From Halocaridina rubra (Eukaryota > Arthropoda > Malacostraca > Decapoda > Atyidae): DNA of 64,000 nt. A program made the position numbers and the translations under genes. How positions within the stretch are numbered: the stretch's first letter is position 1; the number at the start of each line of letters is the position of its first letter. The stretch covers positions 26,001-90,000 of the forward strand of contig JAXCGZ010007712.1 in assembly GCA_037179515.1 (NCBI GenBank), given 5' to 3'. Below are positions 24,780-38,172 of the stretch, piece after piece. The notes under the pieces were generated by a model. It made no database searches. It worked only from the letters and a program-made list of their open reading frames with translations, and had not been told where the DNA came from.

Positions 24780-25357
24780 TATATGCTTCATGCAACAAAG
24801 TTAGAGACACTTAAAACAGACGATAAACAAAAACGTATGACTTATGTGGTTGCATGGATGATAATGACTACATCTTTCTCTCTTAGAGTGCAATTTCATC
24901 TCTCCTACTCTGGATCAGTGGGACAATAATATTGTCTCCATGTTGTGAAAGTCAAGTAAATGGGGCAGAGACAGGGGAATGTGAAGTCCTCCTCCATATT
25001 CCTCTGCATGTCGTGAATTGAATAACTGAGGCAGAGCAAAGGACTGTTAAGTATATGAAAATATGACACAGTAATGAGTTTATCTGATCATAGTAGATGG
25101 CTTTATAGCAGAGATTTGAATTAAATGCAAATACAAGCCAAGAATAAGATTGGGTGGAGAGAGTGAATTGAATATTGATATTCATTAGAATGTGCTCAGT
25201 CCTTAGCTTAGCAGTTAGTTGAAAGGATTCTCTCTTTCTTTATACCTACGGTGGTTCAGTTTGTAGTGTCTTAGCACAGATTATGTCAATGTTCAATCCT
25301 AACCAGGGGCAATATAAGATTCATATTTTTACATATAACAATGAGATGATATGATCA

Positions 25358-25360
<3 letters not shown>

Positions 25361-25406
<46 letters not shown>
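25361..25406. repeat. (TA)n array
   Basis: Directly precedes a SINE-1 copy; a short TATA tract also follows that copy, as if the SINE had landed in the array. Confidence 0.93.
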
Positions 25407-25411
<5 letters not shown>

Positions 25412-25576
25412 CACTGTGGCTCAGGCAGTAGCGTCCGCGACTTTGAGGTGTCAGGTCGAGGGTTTGCGCCCCGCCATGGTCTGAGGTTAGCAAGGGCATG
25501 CGCTCAGGTTAATGACTACATCTGCCAAAAAGGCAACCATCCTAGCACTTGGTAGAAAAGGGAGTCTGTGACGTAA
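25407..25576 (+). mobile_element. tRNA-derived SINE-1 copy
   Basis: GTAGTCACTGTGGCTCAGGC, GGTCGAGGGTTTGCGCCCCG, CTGAGGTTAGCAAGGGCATG and a 3' end GTCTGTGACGTAAATA. About 20 bp are deleted in the middle (after TGCCAAAA). Confidence 0.9.
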
Positions 25577-26071
25577 ATATATATATATTACCCATCAAAT
25601 ACAATATATATCAAGGTCTAAAACAGACAGTTCACTGGAATTGACCTCTTTCTTTTGCAAGAATTCAATCAAAGTTTGTGATAGCATGGTTTGGGCATGC
25701 TATCAAGTTTGTTTCGTTCATGTTCATTTCAGCATTTGTCGCAGTACGCACCAATAAATACCAAAGTCTAAAACAGACGGTTCACTGGAAATGGCCATCT
25801 TTTTTTTTACAAAAATGCCCATTATGGTTTATAATAGCATGGTTTGGGGGTTCTATCTAGTTTGCTTCATACATGTCTTCCACCCTCTAAATATAGAAGT
25901 GCTTTCGAAATGTATATGAGGCTCACTGGATACGCCATTGATGCTGGTCATCTAGCCAAAGCACTAATAACCTTTCCGTTTTTGCCACGGCAGAACAGCT
26001 TAAACCCAACGAGTGAGCACGAGAACAATATGGCATACGAGCGGGAACTGGGCGACGGCTCATCCTCAGTC

Positions 26072-26205
26072 TAATGCCGCGTGACAACATATTCTTCAGG
26101 CATGCTCAACAAACTGTTCCGAAGGCGAAGTTCTTATTTGTGATTAGGTACATGCACACAGGATCCTCATATAATGTCATATTGAGTTACATCGTTTCGC
26201 CATTA
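26072..26205 (+). mobile_element. Tigger-like fragment related to 30207-30384
   Basis: See the partner entry. The shared segment stops before the terminal GGACCCCCTG. Confidence 0.55.
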
Positions 26206-26400
26206 CGTCAGAGGCCAATATAAATTAATAAATTAATTTTTGACCTACCTTGCTGGTGTGGTAAATTCAAATCACATGCACTGAACAGTTTGTGAGTGTG
26301 GCAGACGAATGCATAGCTAGCAGCACTGCTGTATTGATACTTATCAAGTTGATGGCTTTATTTATTTATTTGTTCATATATTTTGTTATATTAAAGGATA

Positions 26401-27728
26401 GATAGAAAGGGGTTGTGGAGTGTGTTGCGACTGTATGGAATAAGTGAAAGTTTGTTCAATGCGGTAAAGAGTTTTTACATGAATAGTAGAGCGTGTGTGA
26501 GAGTTGGTAATGGTATGAGTGATTGGTTTGAGGAGAATGTAGGGTTACGTCAAGGTTGTGTAATGTTGCCATGGTTGTGTAATGTGTATGTGGATGGAGT
26601 GGTAAGGGAAGTAAATGAAAGAGTACTAGACAGAGGCTTTGAACTGGTGGGTGAGGCTGGAAGGTTGTGGAAATTGAATCATTTACTATTTGCAGATGAT
26701 AGTGAGATTGAATTGAATCATTTGGTGACTGAGTTTATTAGTGTGTGTGAAAGAAGGAAGTTGTGGGTGAATATTAGTAAAAGTAAACTAATGATATGCA
26801 CAAGGAGTGCTAATATTGGCAGATTGAATGTAGGAGTGAATGGGGAGTTGCTTGAAGAAGTTGAGAGTTTTAAGTAGCTGGGGTTGCTTGTATTAAGGAG
26901 TGGACAAGTGGATGTAGAGGTGAATCACAGAGTGAAGGAAGCAAGTTAATGTCTAGGTGGGTTGAAAAAAATAATGGGAAATAGATAATGAGAAATGAAT
27001 GCAAAGAGAAGGATATATGAAGTTGTGATTGTGCCAAGATTGTGGCAAGAGAGGATGAAAGGAACAAGTTGAATGTAATGGAAGTGAGGTGCTTGAGAGG
27101 TATGATTATTGTATCTAGAATAGATAGAGTAAGAAATGAGGATGTCAGGAAGAGAACGGGTGTTGGAATGAAGCTGTCGGCTAGGTTAGATCAGTGTGTG
27201 TTGAGTTGGTTTGGACACATTGAAAGGATGACTGAACAAATAGCGAAGAGAGTGTGGAGTGCAGAAGTGATTGGAGTTAGGTCAAGAGGGAGACCTAGAA
27301 TGAGATGGATGGATGGCGTGAAAAGAGCACTGAATGCATATGGAATGTTAGTGAAACAGGGAAGAGTACGTGCAAGAGATAGAAATGATTGGAGGAAGTT
27401 TGTGCAATGCTGACGTGGCCCAAGGGGATTTTTCACACCTGCAAGCTCAGTGAACTGTGATGGATGGGTGTGAGTAGAGTTACCATATGATAAAACAGTG
27501 GGAGTAAACCAGCTGCAGCTGTCGGGCCTCATTGTAGAATATCCTTGCCCGCCTACCTTGTGGATGGCCCAAGCAGGATGGAAGGGGGGGGAAACGAGGC
27601 AACCCTTTATCCCCAAGCAGCTGAGAGGAATGGCTGAGGTATGTGTGGATCGTGGTGAATGTGCGTTTCTTGGCTCGGCCACCCCCCTTACAAGGGGGAA
27701 TGAGGCATGTGTATATGTATGTATGTAA
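26401..27728 (+). mobile_element. RTE-like LINE fragment (RT and 3' UTR), broken
   Basis: Same family as 1172-2565. The long frame 26413-26877 gives LRLYGISESLFNAVKSFYMN, NVGLRQGCVMLPWLCNVYVD, LNHLLFADDSEIELNHLVTE (about 10 residues deleted right after FADD) and KLWVNISKSKLMICTRSA, then a stop in SFK*LGL. The next open frame gives VRNEDVRKRTGVGMKLSARL, LSWFGHIERM and RSRGRPRMRWMDGVKRAL. The 3' UTR ends GAGGCATGTGTATATGTATG with an AAAC-rich tail. Confidence 0.87.
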
Positions 27729-28069
27729 AAAAACAAACAAACAAACACAGTTGTAAATAAGATTTTATTCAAAATACACACGAAAACACAGCTAGTAGCA
27801 CAGCTGTATTTGCATTTATCAAGTTAATAGCTTTATTATTTATTCATTTATATATTTGGTTATATTGAAGTTAAAAAAAAATACCAAACATATAGGCATA
27901 AATACGATTTTATTTAAAATAGTAAGCTGAGCGTCGTGCAAGAATACAGTGTCATGTGGCATTAGATGAGGAAGAAGAACCACCGCTCAGTTTATTTCTG
28001 CCCGCTACATTGTGCCTAGTGTTTTATCTGCCCTCTCGTTGTGTTCGCTCGTTACTGACATTACTATGC

Positions 28070-30115
28070 CTCCCATGTGTGTTAGTGATAGTTCTGATGG
28101 CAATGCTACGAAGAAAAGAAAGCCATCATCATGGAAATTAAAACAGAAATAGTAAACCGTGCTGAAAAGGGAGTATCTTCTACAAACATTGGCTACAATC
28201 TCGGATTAGCCCGTCCGACCGTGGCCACGATCATCTAAGACAAAAATTGCATCTGTGACCACGTGGAAGGTTCGACTCCTATGATGTCTTGTGTGTTAAC
28301 TAGGCAGCATAGTCGCCCTATGGTCAAAATGGAGAGATTGCTAGTGCTTTGGCTTGAAGACCAAAATTGACGGCGTATCCCAATAAGCCTTATGCTTATA
28401 CAGAAAAAGGCTAAAATATTGTTCGAAGATTTGAAAAGAGAAAAGGGGGAAGTTGTTGTTAGAAGGAGTTGGTTTAATCTTATTAAGGCTCTTGCTAATT
28501 TGCATAATATAAGAGTGCAAGGTGAAGCTGCTCGTGGTGATGAGGAAGCAGCCAATATGTGTCCTATTGCTTTGGCTGAGATAATAAGGGAGGGGGGTTA
28601 CCATGCCGAACAGTATAAAACGTGGATGAGACTGGCTTATTCTGAAAGTATATGCCTAGTCGTACGTACATCGCCAAGGAGGAGTAGAGCACCAGGTCAT
28701 AAAGTGAGCAATGAGAGATTGATTTTGCTTTTGGAGGCTAATGCTGCTGCAGACTGTAAGCTGAACCCTTGTTGGTTTATTTGACAGAAAACTTAAGAGA
28801 ACTCAAAGGCATTTGGAAGGGTCAACTGCCAGTCATCTGGATGTCAAACAAGAAGACTTGGATAACCCTTCAAATATTTGAGGACTCATTCAGCAACCAT
28901 TTTATCCCTGAAGCGGAGAGGTACTGTACTTCTAAGGGTCTGCCCTTTAAGGTGTTGCTAATCCTGGACAATGCCCCTGGTCACCTGGCCCATTTGAATG
29001 ACTTTCATGCTAATGTAAAGGTGGTTTACCTTCCACCTAATACCTCTTCCCTGTCACAGCCAATGGATCAGGGGACCACTGCCTCTTTCAAGGCCTACTA
29101 CCTCTGAAGAGCTAATTGCTATAGCTCTCGGGGCAACTGAGAAGGACAAGAACTTTACTCTCAAGGACTTTTGGAATTCGTACAATATGCTTCATCCTGT
29201 GAAGAATATTGGTGGTGGTTGGGAGGAAGTGATGCTAACCAACTTGAATGGAGTATGGAAAGAAGCATGCCCCTACTTTCGAGGTTTTGAGGAGACAGTT
29301 GAAGCTGTAACCAAAAACGTAGTTGTCAAGATTAAGGAGCTCGAGTTGGAGGTAGAGGTTGATGATGCAAACGAGATCCTGGAATCTCATGGCGAGGAGT
29401 TATCTACTGGGAACCTCATTCAACTGGAAAAGCAAATGATTGAAGAGGAGGAATAACTACCAAGCCCAGAGCTCACGATATTCACAAGCAAGGAATTGGA
29501 AGGAAGGTTTGTCCTGGCAGAGAAATCGCTGGCAAAGCTCGAGGCTCAGGACCCCAATGTTACCAGATACAATAAGGTCGAGAGAGGGATCAATGATGCC
29601 CCGCGGTGTTACAAGGAAATATATGAGGAGAAGAAGAGGGCATCCTGTCAGACTCGCCTTGACCAATTCTTTGTGAAGGTAGAGCCCCCACCAAAAGATT
29701 CTGTGCCTTATACCTCTATAGACTCACCTGCCCCACTACCTCCATTATGTTCTTTTGCCTCTCCAAACTCACCTGCCCCAGTCTCCTTCACTCCTGCCTC
29801 TCATGCTTCAACCTCCCAATAAACCAGTCTCTCCTTCCCTTGCAGCGCCCATTTCAGTGCGCAAGCCAACCACACGAGTAAAGATGAGAATAATGCACTG
29901 TACTGTAGTATAATTTTACTATTGACACATTTAAAAGGTAAGCAATACTATTACGTTTAGTCTTAGTATTTCTTTTATCATAGATTAAGAACTTTTATTA
30001 TTTTCCAATGTTTAAAATTATTTCGGTTTGAATTTAGGTTTTTCAGACATATGTCGAAATCCGACTTAACTCAGCAATCGGGAACAGAACTCTGATGTTA
30101 AACGAGGACCCCCTG
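28070..30115 (+). pseudogene. Tigger (TIGD1-like, pogo/Tc1-mariner) transposase, degraded
   Basis: Pieces in order: MPPMCVSDSSDGNATKKRKP; after a frameshift MEIKTEIVNRAEKGVSSTNI and GLARPTVATII (CENP-B-type helix-turn-helix); MERLLVLWLEDQN; KAKILFEDLKREKGE; ANLHNIRVQGEAA; ALAEIIREGGYHAEQ. Then, in a shifted frame, the first DDE aspartate in NVDETGLF, followed by RTYIAKEE; LPVIWMSNKKTWITLQIFED; the second aspartate in LLILDNAPGH; YLPPNTSSLSQPMDQG with the third; and a Glu-rich tail. At least four frame breaks plus stops make it dead. The right end AGGACCCCCTG plus TA (30115-30117) fits a Tigger terminus; the left terminus was not found. Confidence 0.88.
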
Positions 30116-30206
30116 TATTTGGTAATTTTGTAAATAAATTAAAACTAGATCCTTCACATAACCAAACAGTTAGATAACAATATTAACTTGATATATACAC
30201 ACACAA

Positions 30207-30384
30207 CAATGCCGCATGGCGACATATTCTTCCGACACGCTCAACAAACTGTTCAGTGCGTTAAGTCCATATTTACGATGCAAGCCACATAGGTCAAAAA
30301 AATTATATATCAATAATTTACAAGAGATGCATTGTAGCGATGAAACATAATAAGTCAAGGACATTGTAAACCAAGGACCCCCTG
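30207..30384 (+). mobile_element. Tigger-like element end
   Basis: AATGCCGCATGGCGACATAT, CGCTCAACAAACTGTTC and the end CCAAGGACCCCCTG plus TA. The inner part also occurs at 26072-26205 (AATGCCGCGTGACAACATAT, TGCTCAACAAACTGTTC). Confidence 0.65.
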
Positions 30385-30392
30385 TATATATA

Positions 30393-31783
30393 ATGAGCCC
30401 TCGTTTATCGCGAGGATTCAGTTCCAGGACCACCCATGAAAGGTGAAAATCCGCGAAGTAGCATTATATTTATTACAGATATTTTACATTTATTTTTACC
30501 TTTACTGTATAAACCCTCCCTGCACTGTTAACAACTCATCCTTTACTTTATTAATAACAGTGTGCAAGCGTAAATTTATATGAGTGTGACAGGTAAGTTT
30601 ACCATAATTAACAGCACGCAAGCGTAAAGCTATACGAACGTGATAGGTAAGCTTACCGTGAATGAAGTGATGATGACATTCACATACTGCACAGCCATTG
30701 GCGGCCGACAGCCGAGACACTTCTTCCTTCCTTCAGCATATCTAACAGTTTTACCTTATCTGCTATGGTCAACATCTGCCGCTTAGGCTCACTACCAGAA
30801 GCCTTACAAGATGAAAGATGCTTGGGCGGCATTGCAGGGGTTGAAATACTGTACACATGCTAAATTTTCACAAAAAACAAGCACAATGTATTAAGAGGCA
30901 CAACGAGAAAGGTGCACACGTGAGTAACTGAATGGGTGAGGCGAGACAATGGAAGATGCTGGGAGAATCAAGTTTCAATCAAAAAGCCAATCAGACCCCA
31001 GTATACAGAACACAATTCTGTGATTCGTCGTCTCCCACCCATCAGCTAATAGCATCTCGTGTACTATCTCATGTAGGTGCGACCCTTTGCGTTTTCCGAA
31101 ACGCCAATACTGGTATTGTATTTTATATGATACAATACTGTGAGTTACATGTTTAAATTTATGTTTTTTAACGTTTTATTATTCTTAGGCTAGGAAATAC
31201 TTTTTTTTTATCAATAAAATAATGAAAATACTGGAAATTTTAATATGTACTATTTCACGTAGGTGCAACCCTTAGCGTTTTCCGAAACGCCAATACCGGT
31301 ATCGTATTTTATATGATGGAGTACTGTGAGTTAAATGTTTAAATTTATGTTTTTTACTATTTTTTACTGTTTTATTATTCTTAGGCTAAGAAATACTTTT
31401 TTTTCTTTTTTTATCACCAAAATAATGAAAATACTGGAAATGTTAATATGTAGTATCTCACGTAGGTGCGACCCTTTACGTTTTCCGATACGCCGATTCC
31501 AGTATCGTATTTTATATGATGAAATACTGTGAGTTACATGTTTAAACTTATGTATTTTTTACTATATTTTACGGTTTTATTAATCTTAGGCTAGGAAAAC
31601 TTTTTTTTTTATCAACAAAATAATGAATATATTGGAAATTTTAATATTTCCACATATCGTGGATTCCCGTGATATACGGTACCCAGAAAATTTGAGATTA
31701 ATATACATATGCTCGCCAAAAAACTCCGCAATGCACTGAATTCGCAGAAGGTGAATCGCGATATAGCGAAGGATTACTGTATA
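30393..31783. mobile_element. pogo-like inverted-repeat element with ~195 bp tandem core
   Basis: The left end contains CCCTCGTTTATCGCGAGGAT. The right end, reverse-complemented, is CAGTAATCCTTCGCTATATC then GCGATTCACC, a similar imperfect TIR followed by TA. The interior has three tandem copies (starting near 31060, 31243 and 31448) of a unit with TTTTCCGA(A/T)ACGCC, TCGTATTTTATATGATG and TACTGTGAGTTA(C/A)ATG. No ORF. Confidence 0.7.
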
Positions 31784-32260
31784 TTTTTTTAGTTATTTTA
31801 GCTAAGGAAAAGGAAAACAATGCAGTACTCCATTGTTTTTTCTTTTAGGCCTTCACATATACTGTATGTTATAAAGTAATATCATTGGTGAAGTAATTTA
31901 TGGTTTGGCTCCAACAAAGAAAATATATATATATATATATACTTTATATATATAATTTCTTCATATTTAACACTGCAGTGCAAAAACAATTCTATATTAT
32001 CACAATAATAAGTTTCAAAATAAATACAGTATAATTAAATAACTAAAATTTTCCTCAACTTCTTATGAACACAATATTAAATCAAATCTTTAAAAAAATA
32101 ATTACTGCTACAATATGAGGAAAAACTTTATTGTTATGATAACTGCATAAGTGTTACATATTCATAAATCAGGACATCATATAATCTCCATTTTTCTACA
32201 CTACTAATTACGTTCATATACGAAATAAAAGCAAAAGTTAAGATTATCTTGGAAAAAAAA

Positions 32261-32264
<4 letters not shown>

Positions 32265-32322
<58 letters not shown>
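32265..32322. repeat. (GA)n array
   Basis: 58 bp dinucleotide array. Confidence 0.95.
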
Positions 32323-32325
<3 letters not shown>

Positions 32326-32329
32326 TCAA

Positions 32330-34030
32330 GGCAAAAATATGCTCGTAAAAAATTATATCTATACACGTACAAATAAAAAAAAAAATACTGCCAGTAATAT
32401 GCAAAATTACTCTACCAATTTAAAAAGTTGCATTTAAGGCATATAGTAACAACATAGCAATCTGAATATTGTTTCAAAAAAGATTCTTTCAATAAAGGAA
32501 CATATAACTCATATTTGTGTAAATGTCTTGGGAACTATTATACATATTAAATATGGATGCTCAAATTCAACAGCTACACGTAGTATTAAATACTGTAATA
32601 GCAGCCTAAGTATTTCTAGCTTTGTATTATAATAATAGCAAGTGATTGGAAAACAATTTCTAATGATAATTTCAGCTAAGATATACTGTATATGATTACA
32701 ATCATAAATAAAAATGAAATACAAATATACTCATTATAACCGACAGGGCAAAAACTAACTGAATTGTAAAGAGATTCATTCAAAAGTTACCAAAGATGTA
32801 TGTTAAAGTTACAAAACAAAAAAATTGACACACTAGAATCACTTTTCGCAGACATCTTCCAAATGTGATTCTACAATACAGGAAGCACTTATGGCTAAAT
32901 CCCAAAAGCTAGATTTAAAAGACAAGCTTAAAATAATTAAGATATTTCAAGCCTTAAACATCCACTCATCCTATTAACCAATAGTAAGGCCAAAGCTCAA
33001 CTTGAAAAGAAACTTTTGGAATAACATGTATAACAGCATAACACTGGATGAAAAGATTAGAAAGGCATCTCAACTTGAAAAAAAAGAGGAAAAATATTAA
33101 GATATACTGTAAACAGAAAGCCAAGTTCTGTAAGTATAATTACCTATGATAAACAGTCCATAAAAGTAGTTTATATATGCCTTTCAAACTTGTCAGTTAC
33201 TGACATACCTTTGCCAAGGTGAATTTTCATACAAACCGTATTCTATATGTGAGAATCATAGAATGAGAAATCTTGACCACAAGTTTAAACAAGCGACGTA
33301 TGAGACAAGCATAGAACTATAGTGGTGGGTCTCAATATATGATGATTCGGTGATCAGAATAATACTTACTATAATATAAAAATGAGAAGTACATTATACT
33401 TTTCCCAGTTACTGTAGCAGGTACAAATTAATATACTACGAACTGTTTTGTGTTTGGGAAGAACAAATTGAGCGGTATAATGAGTCATTCTTAAATTTAT
33501 AAAACATCTAAATTCTAAATACTTTGAATACAAAAATCTAAGCTCAATTAAAATACAATTGATGGTTTACACTATTTAAGAAGTCAAAAATAAGTACCAG
33601 GGTTATTAAACAAGAGGAAAAGTATACAAGGTGGTGTTAGTAAAGTATGTTAAATTGATTCTTATGCTGATAAATTTAACTAACTACTGGAAGGATACAT
33701 GTCTTCAAGAGCTTCTGGAGAGTCTAAGCATGAAGAGAAACTATAAGCACATCTCCCTGGCATCATATGAAATACTAAGTAGAGAAGAAATAAGTTCACA
33801 TTAAGAATTAAATCATACATTGTACAAATGCAGGCATACAGTTTATAGCAGATACTACCTTGATTACAATTTTAGATCAGTAATAAGACTAACAATGTCT
33901 TACAGTTTTTCTTATAATTTATACATGTATTGATATACTTGACTAAAGACTTTACGTAACTTACAGAAATATCCACTATTAACTAACAAACTGCCAAGAG
34001 AGAACTGTCACAAACATATACTACTTTGTC
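32330..34030. other. Region downstream of MZT1, unassigned
   Basis: AT-rich, without coding signal or recognised repeats. I looked for an AATAAA-type signal close to the MZT1 stop and saw no obvious one in the first kilobase. Confidence 0.45.
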
Positions 34031-34040
34031 TGTCTAAGTT

Positions 34041-34183
34041 TTATGACCCAGATACTCCATTAGTTTGGCCTGTCTCTTCTCTTTTAACCCTTTGTAGTTC
34101 AATGATGACTTTGGCCAGTGCCTCTGGATTTGCCCCATTCTCACATAATCGTACGCACAAGGCAAGGGTTGTTTCATCTAGCC
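34041..34183 (-). CDS. MZT1: MOZART1 exon 2 (end of coding)
   Basis: Acceptor CTTGCAG. Two bases complete the Gly codon split with exon 1, then 46 codons and TAA at 34043-34041. It encodes [20 protein letters not shown], then [18 protein letters not shown] and a short polar tail. CVRLCExGxNPEALxxVIxEL is the signature of MOZART1 proteins. The joined protein is 78 residues from the first ATG, close to the usual ~80. Both exons are intact. The intron is 4161 bp with three repeat insertions and no other coding signal I could see. Confidence 0.93.
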
Positions 34184-35058
34184 CTGCAAGTGTAATTATG
34201 AGTAGTACATACAGTTTATATTACTTGTAATAAAATATTTCTCCAGAACACAACCTAGTATATTGATAAATCTGTAACCACTGGAATACTATGTCTGTTA
34301 AAGTTATTAAACCGGCAACGATACAAAGCTAAATTACAATAAGGTAGAAAGTATGATCTCTTTCTAGGCCCAATAAGAAAGGAAACTTAATAAGTAAAAG
34401 TAGGAAAAGGTTTATTAATATAGGTAAACCATATTTTCAGGGAATCCTGTAAAACTTGCTTGCACATAGATATTTCTACTTATAATGCTAGGTATGCATA
34501 TAATAGACTCTCAAGTACTTTTCAAGTTGCTAGTTAAATGCTCAGTGCACGTGCAATGCAAGGAATAGAATGCTATATAAGTGCAAGGTGCTAGGTGGTT
34601 CTTTTTAGCATATCTTCCTCTCTTCATTACATCAAATAGTATACACCCTATGTCTGTCTAGAAATCTGAGGTACTAAACAAAATTATCCTTGTGTGTACA
34701 GAGACACATCAAGTATAATACTACGTATAAAACTTCATAAATACTAAAGGTCTTAATGAACTCAACTGGTTCAGAGTAAATTATCTTCATATTTGCACAG
34801 TGATCAACATGAACGATAATGCAAACTACTTCAGACAACTCTTCGGCTTACTTCTTTCCCTAACGTTTACTCTGCACCATATACTGTCGGTGTCTAAATC
34901 TGCAAGTACCTTTACATGGAAAGAAAACATTAAGTGAGATATGTTTCTAAAATCAGGTGCAATATACTGTACCGCTGAAGATAGTATGGTGTTCATAACT
35001 ACAACAGAATGCATATATGTCTGTCCTTTTTTCTTCTGTCATTTATATTATCTATCTA

Positions 35059-35242
35059 TATACATAAGCCATTTTCTCTTATATGGGGAGTGGCTGTGGC
35101 ATGATAAAATACTCTGACTCTTTGGGAAGAGAAAATACAGAGGAAGGGATTCCCAGTCCCCTTGTTCCACCCCATTCAGTCGACTCTTACGATACGCAGG
35201 GGAACACGGAGAAAGTAGTCTAGCCCCCCTCTCTTAGGGAGA
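35059..35242 (+). repeat. ~185 bp interspersed repeat, copy 2
   Basis: Counterpart of 5196-5385: AAGCCATTTTCTCTTATATG, GATTCCCAGTCCCCTTG, CAGTCGACTCTTACGATACG, CAGGGGAACACGGAG. Confidence 0.8.
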
Positions 35243-36021
35243 TAATTTTATCTATTCATTTTATAGCAAGTAAAAAAACCTAATTCATATCCACTACATG
35301 CAGTGCATACGAGTACCATATTCTTGTATCCTCATTATTAGAGATATCTCATTTAGTAGCCCACTACAATGAGTATGCAATACCAGTCAGCAGTCTTTCT
35401 TTCTCATTACTAGAATGCTTATAAATATGCCTAAATTCAAGGTGGCAAACTTGAACAAGTCTCAACAATATTCTATCTTCACCTTTTCACAAAGAAATTT
35501 GTATACTGAATAGGTTAAATCCTATGTGATTGTAATCTGTAAGTTAAATCAATAAACAGTTTGCATTATCACTACAAAAACTATGCAGAAACTGTCCTCT
35601 TACACCATCAAAGTATAATAAATTTTCTCATTATTTATAATCTTTTGTCATTAAAATAATAAAAAATATCTTATGGATAAAACACACAAGCTCACCTCTC
35701 ACCCTGTTTTGGTAGTTGGTCTACGAAAAAGAAGAGGATTATTGTAATAATAAATTTGCTAATCAATAACATAGACTGTATATTCCCCTATCAACCCTGG
35801 CTAACTAGTCATATATTAATCTCCTTATAATTGAATTGTTTGTCACTACTGGTGTAAGAGTTGAAAAAAATTCCATTTACATAATACATATGATGGTTTC
35901 TACATTGCCTTAGTAAGTAACATATGGTTAAACCAAGAAGTATCCTTGCTATAAGAAATTTATAATTAGTACTAAAAACATTCTCATGTTGGCAGAGCAA
36001 GCAATTTCTACCCAACAGCTT

Positions 36022-36230
36022 TCTACATAGAAGGCCAATCTGGCAGAATGGTAATGCTTGCAACTTTCATTAACTAAGTCATGGGTATGAGGCCCTCCAC
36101 GGTCTGAGGTTAGAAAGAGCATTCATTCAGGGTAACAGCCGCACTAGCCAAAACCAAAAGTACTTTGTGAGAAAGCACTGTTCTAGCACTTAATAGAAAA
36201 GGGAGTCAGTGACGTAAAACCGATCACATC
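36022..36230 (+). mobile_element. SINE-1-related repeat, diverged
   Basis: Shares CACGGTCTGAGGTTAG, AGCATTCATTCAGGGTAAC, CTAGCACTT, AATAGAAAAGGGAGTCAGTG and ACGTAAAACCGATCA. The tRNA-like head is poorly preserved. Resembles the copy at 54503 more than the 17 kb copies. Confidence 0.7.
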
Positions 36231-37996
36231 TTCCTATATAGAGGTGTCTGTATTAAATCTCAACCTGAGAATGATGCAAGAGTCTACAGTCAATTCTCGT
36301 GTTAGGCATACTAAGGCCATAGGATACAAAAACATTAATACTGTTTGAAGATAAAGTAGGCTTTTCTAAATTATTTTGGCTTCAAGGTAAGCCTAAGTGA
36401 ATTTTAATATCACCAACTAATATATAATAGATATAATCTATTTCAGTTCAAACCAAATTTATAATTTTTTTTTTATGAATATAAGAAACAAATATACACT
36501 CCAGTACCTGAACACGCAAATTATTATATCCTTAAACACTACAAATAACTTTAGGGACTGTTCTGGGTTCATTTCAAATCTGCTACCATGTCAAATATTA
36601 TATACTTGTTCACTATGCAAATAAGTAATATGCTATAAATTATGAAATTAAAAAGCTGATGTAAACGACACAAAAAAAACTTTTAAACAGGGAGAACCCT
36701 GATTCCCAATAATCTGCAACACTACTCAAAGTTAGTTACGAGTTTTTAAATTTGCATAAAATAACTTAATTTAAGAATATTCAAATTTAATTGATCTTAA
36801 GCATGTTTAACCTCTGGCTTTAAAAAAAAAAAAAAAAAAAAAGAAGAAGATTCAACAACCATACGAAAGGACATTACATGCTACCTGTTACATTGTTTAT
36901 GCAGCTTTAGACAAAAAGAGTTAGATATGGAATAATTTAAAATTAAATTACATTTCTCAATGTAAATTTTGAACAAAATACAATATCTGGCATATAAATA
37001 GAGCATTTTCAATGAATTGAAGACCACGAATATCAGAACTTCTCCTCATTATGTTCTCATTTGTGATTATCATTCTTTAGAGAACATTGTTTTTCAACTT
37101 TTCTAATTATTGGCAGTATGTAACAAATACCAACAGCTTTAATTTTCCACACTTGGAGCATTTAGCTGAGCTAATGACATTATAGGGGACTTAAAGTGAT
37201 ACTAAACTAGAAAATATATCTGGGGTTGAATGAAGTGAGGTGCAAAATGTATATGAAGAGAATATATAATCTAAGAATACAATTACTTCATGAAAGATAT
37301 ATAACACAGTAATGTACTCATTGTTCTAGGTACTGATAATGGTCTACAGTCTGCAAAAAAAATCCATAAAAAATCCCAGATAAAAGAGCTATGATACTTC
37401 ATGAGCTTCTTTCCTTCCAGAGAAGTCTACATTCCTCTTTCCTAGGTTGTCTGTAAAACTTTATATGACGAGAGAAAAAGCTGTTTTGTGAGAAAAAACA
37501 AACAAACAAATATTACTGGTCTCCATACTGACTCCTTGAAACTATGATCTTGAGAAATAGAATGACAGACAATGGCTACTGTGACAACAAATGATGATGG
37601 GTAGTTTTATGGAGTTTCCGTGAATTGGAGTGTCAACCTACATTGCCTGTATAGCTAATAAAAGAAATCATCAATGTGAACTTGTGGCTGCATCTATATG
37701 TTCTGTCTATTTCTGGAAGCTGCTTGATTCTGGGTGCGGCAGAGCCACCCCTGGAGAGAGACTCTTGACAGGTTGCATAAAGACACAGAAAAATCCTATA
37801 CTACATTCTCTTCCAATATTTTATTCGAGTGCATTATAATAATTCAAGTAAAACTCATTCAGTTTTCTAGTACTGTATTACCAATTACAAAAATCACTTC
37901 ATCGAGTAAATTTAGCTTCCTTAATATCGGTAAGAAAGGGCAGGTGAAAAAAAAGCAAAATTATGATAATTATGAGGAATGGTTCCACTGATTAGA

Positions 37997-38172
37997 GGGG
38001 GGGCCACGGTGGTAAAGTACCCGAGTCTGAAAGTGAAATGCCTGACAAAAGTGGGGTTTGCTCCTACTGCATGATGCTAGGAAGGGCATTCAGCTTTTTT
38101 CATCCAACTCCAAAATGACTGCATCAACTCCCAGTTAAATAGGGACTAATTGGGACATGTAAAACGGTAAGA
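37997..38172 (+). mobile_element. tRNA-like SINE, separate family
   Basis: GGCCACGGTGGTAAAGTACC resembles an A-box head, GTGGGGTTTGCTCCTAC a weak B box, followed by GCTAGGAAGGGCATTCAGC (compare the SINE-1 body AGCAAGGGCATGCACTCAG) and CTGCATCAACTCCCA. Single copy here. Confidence 0.5.
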
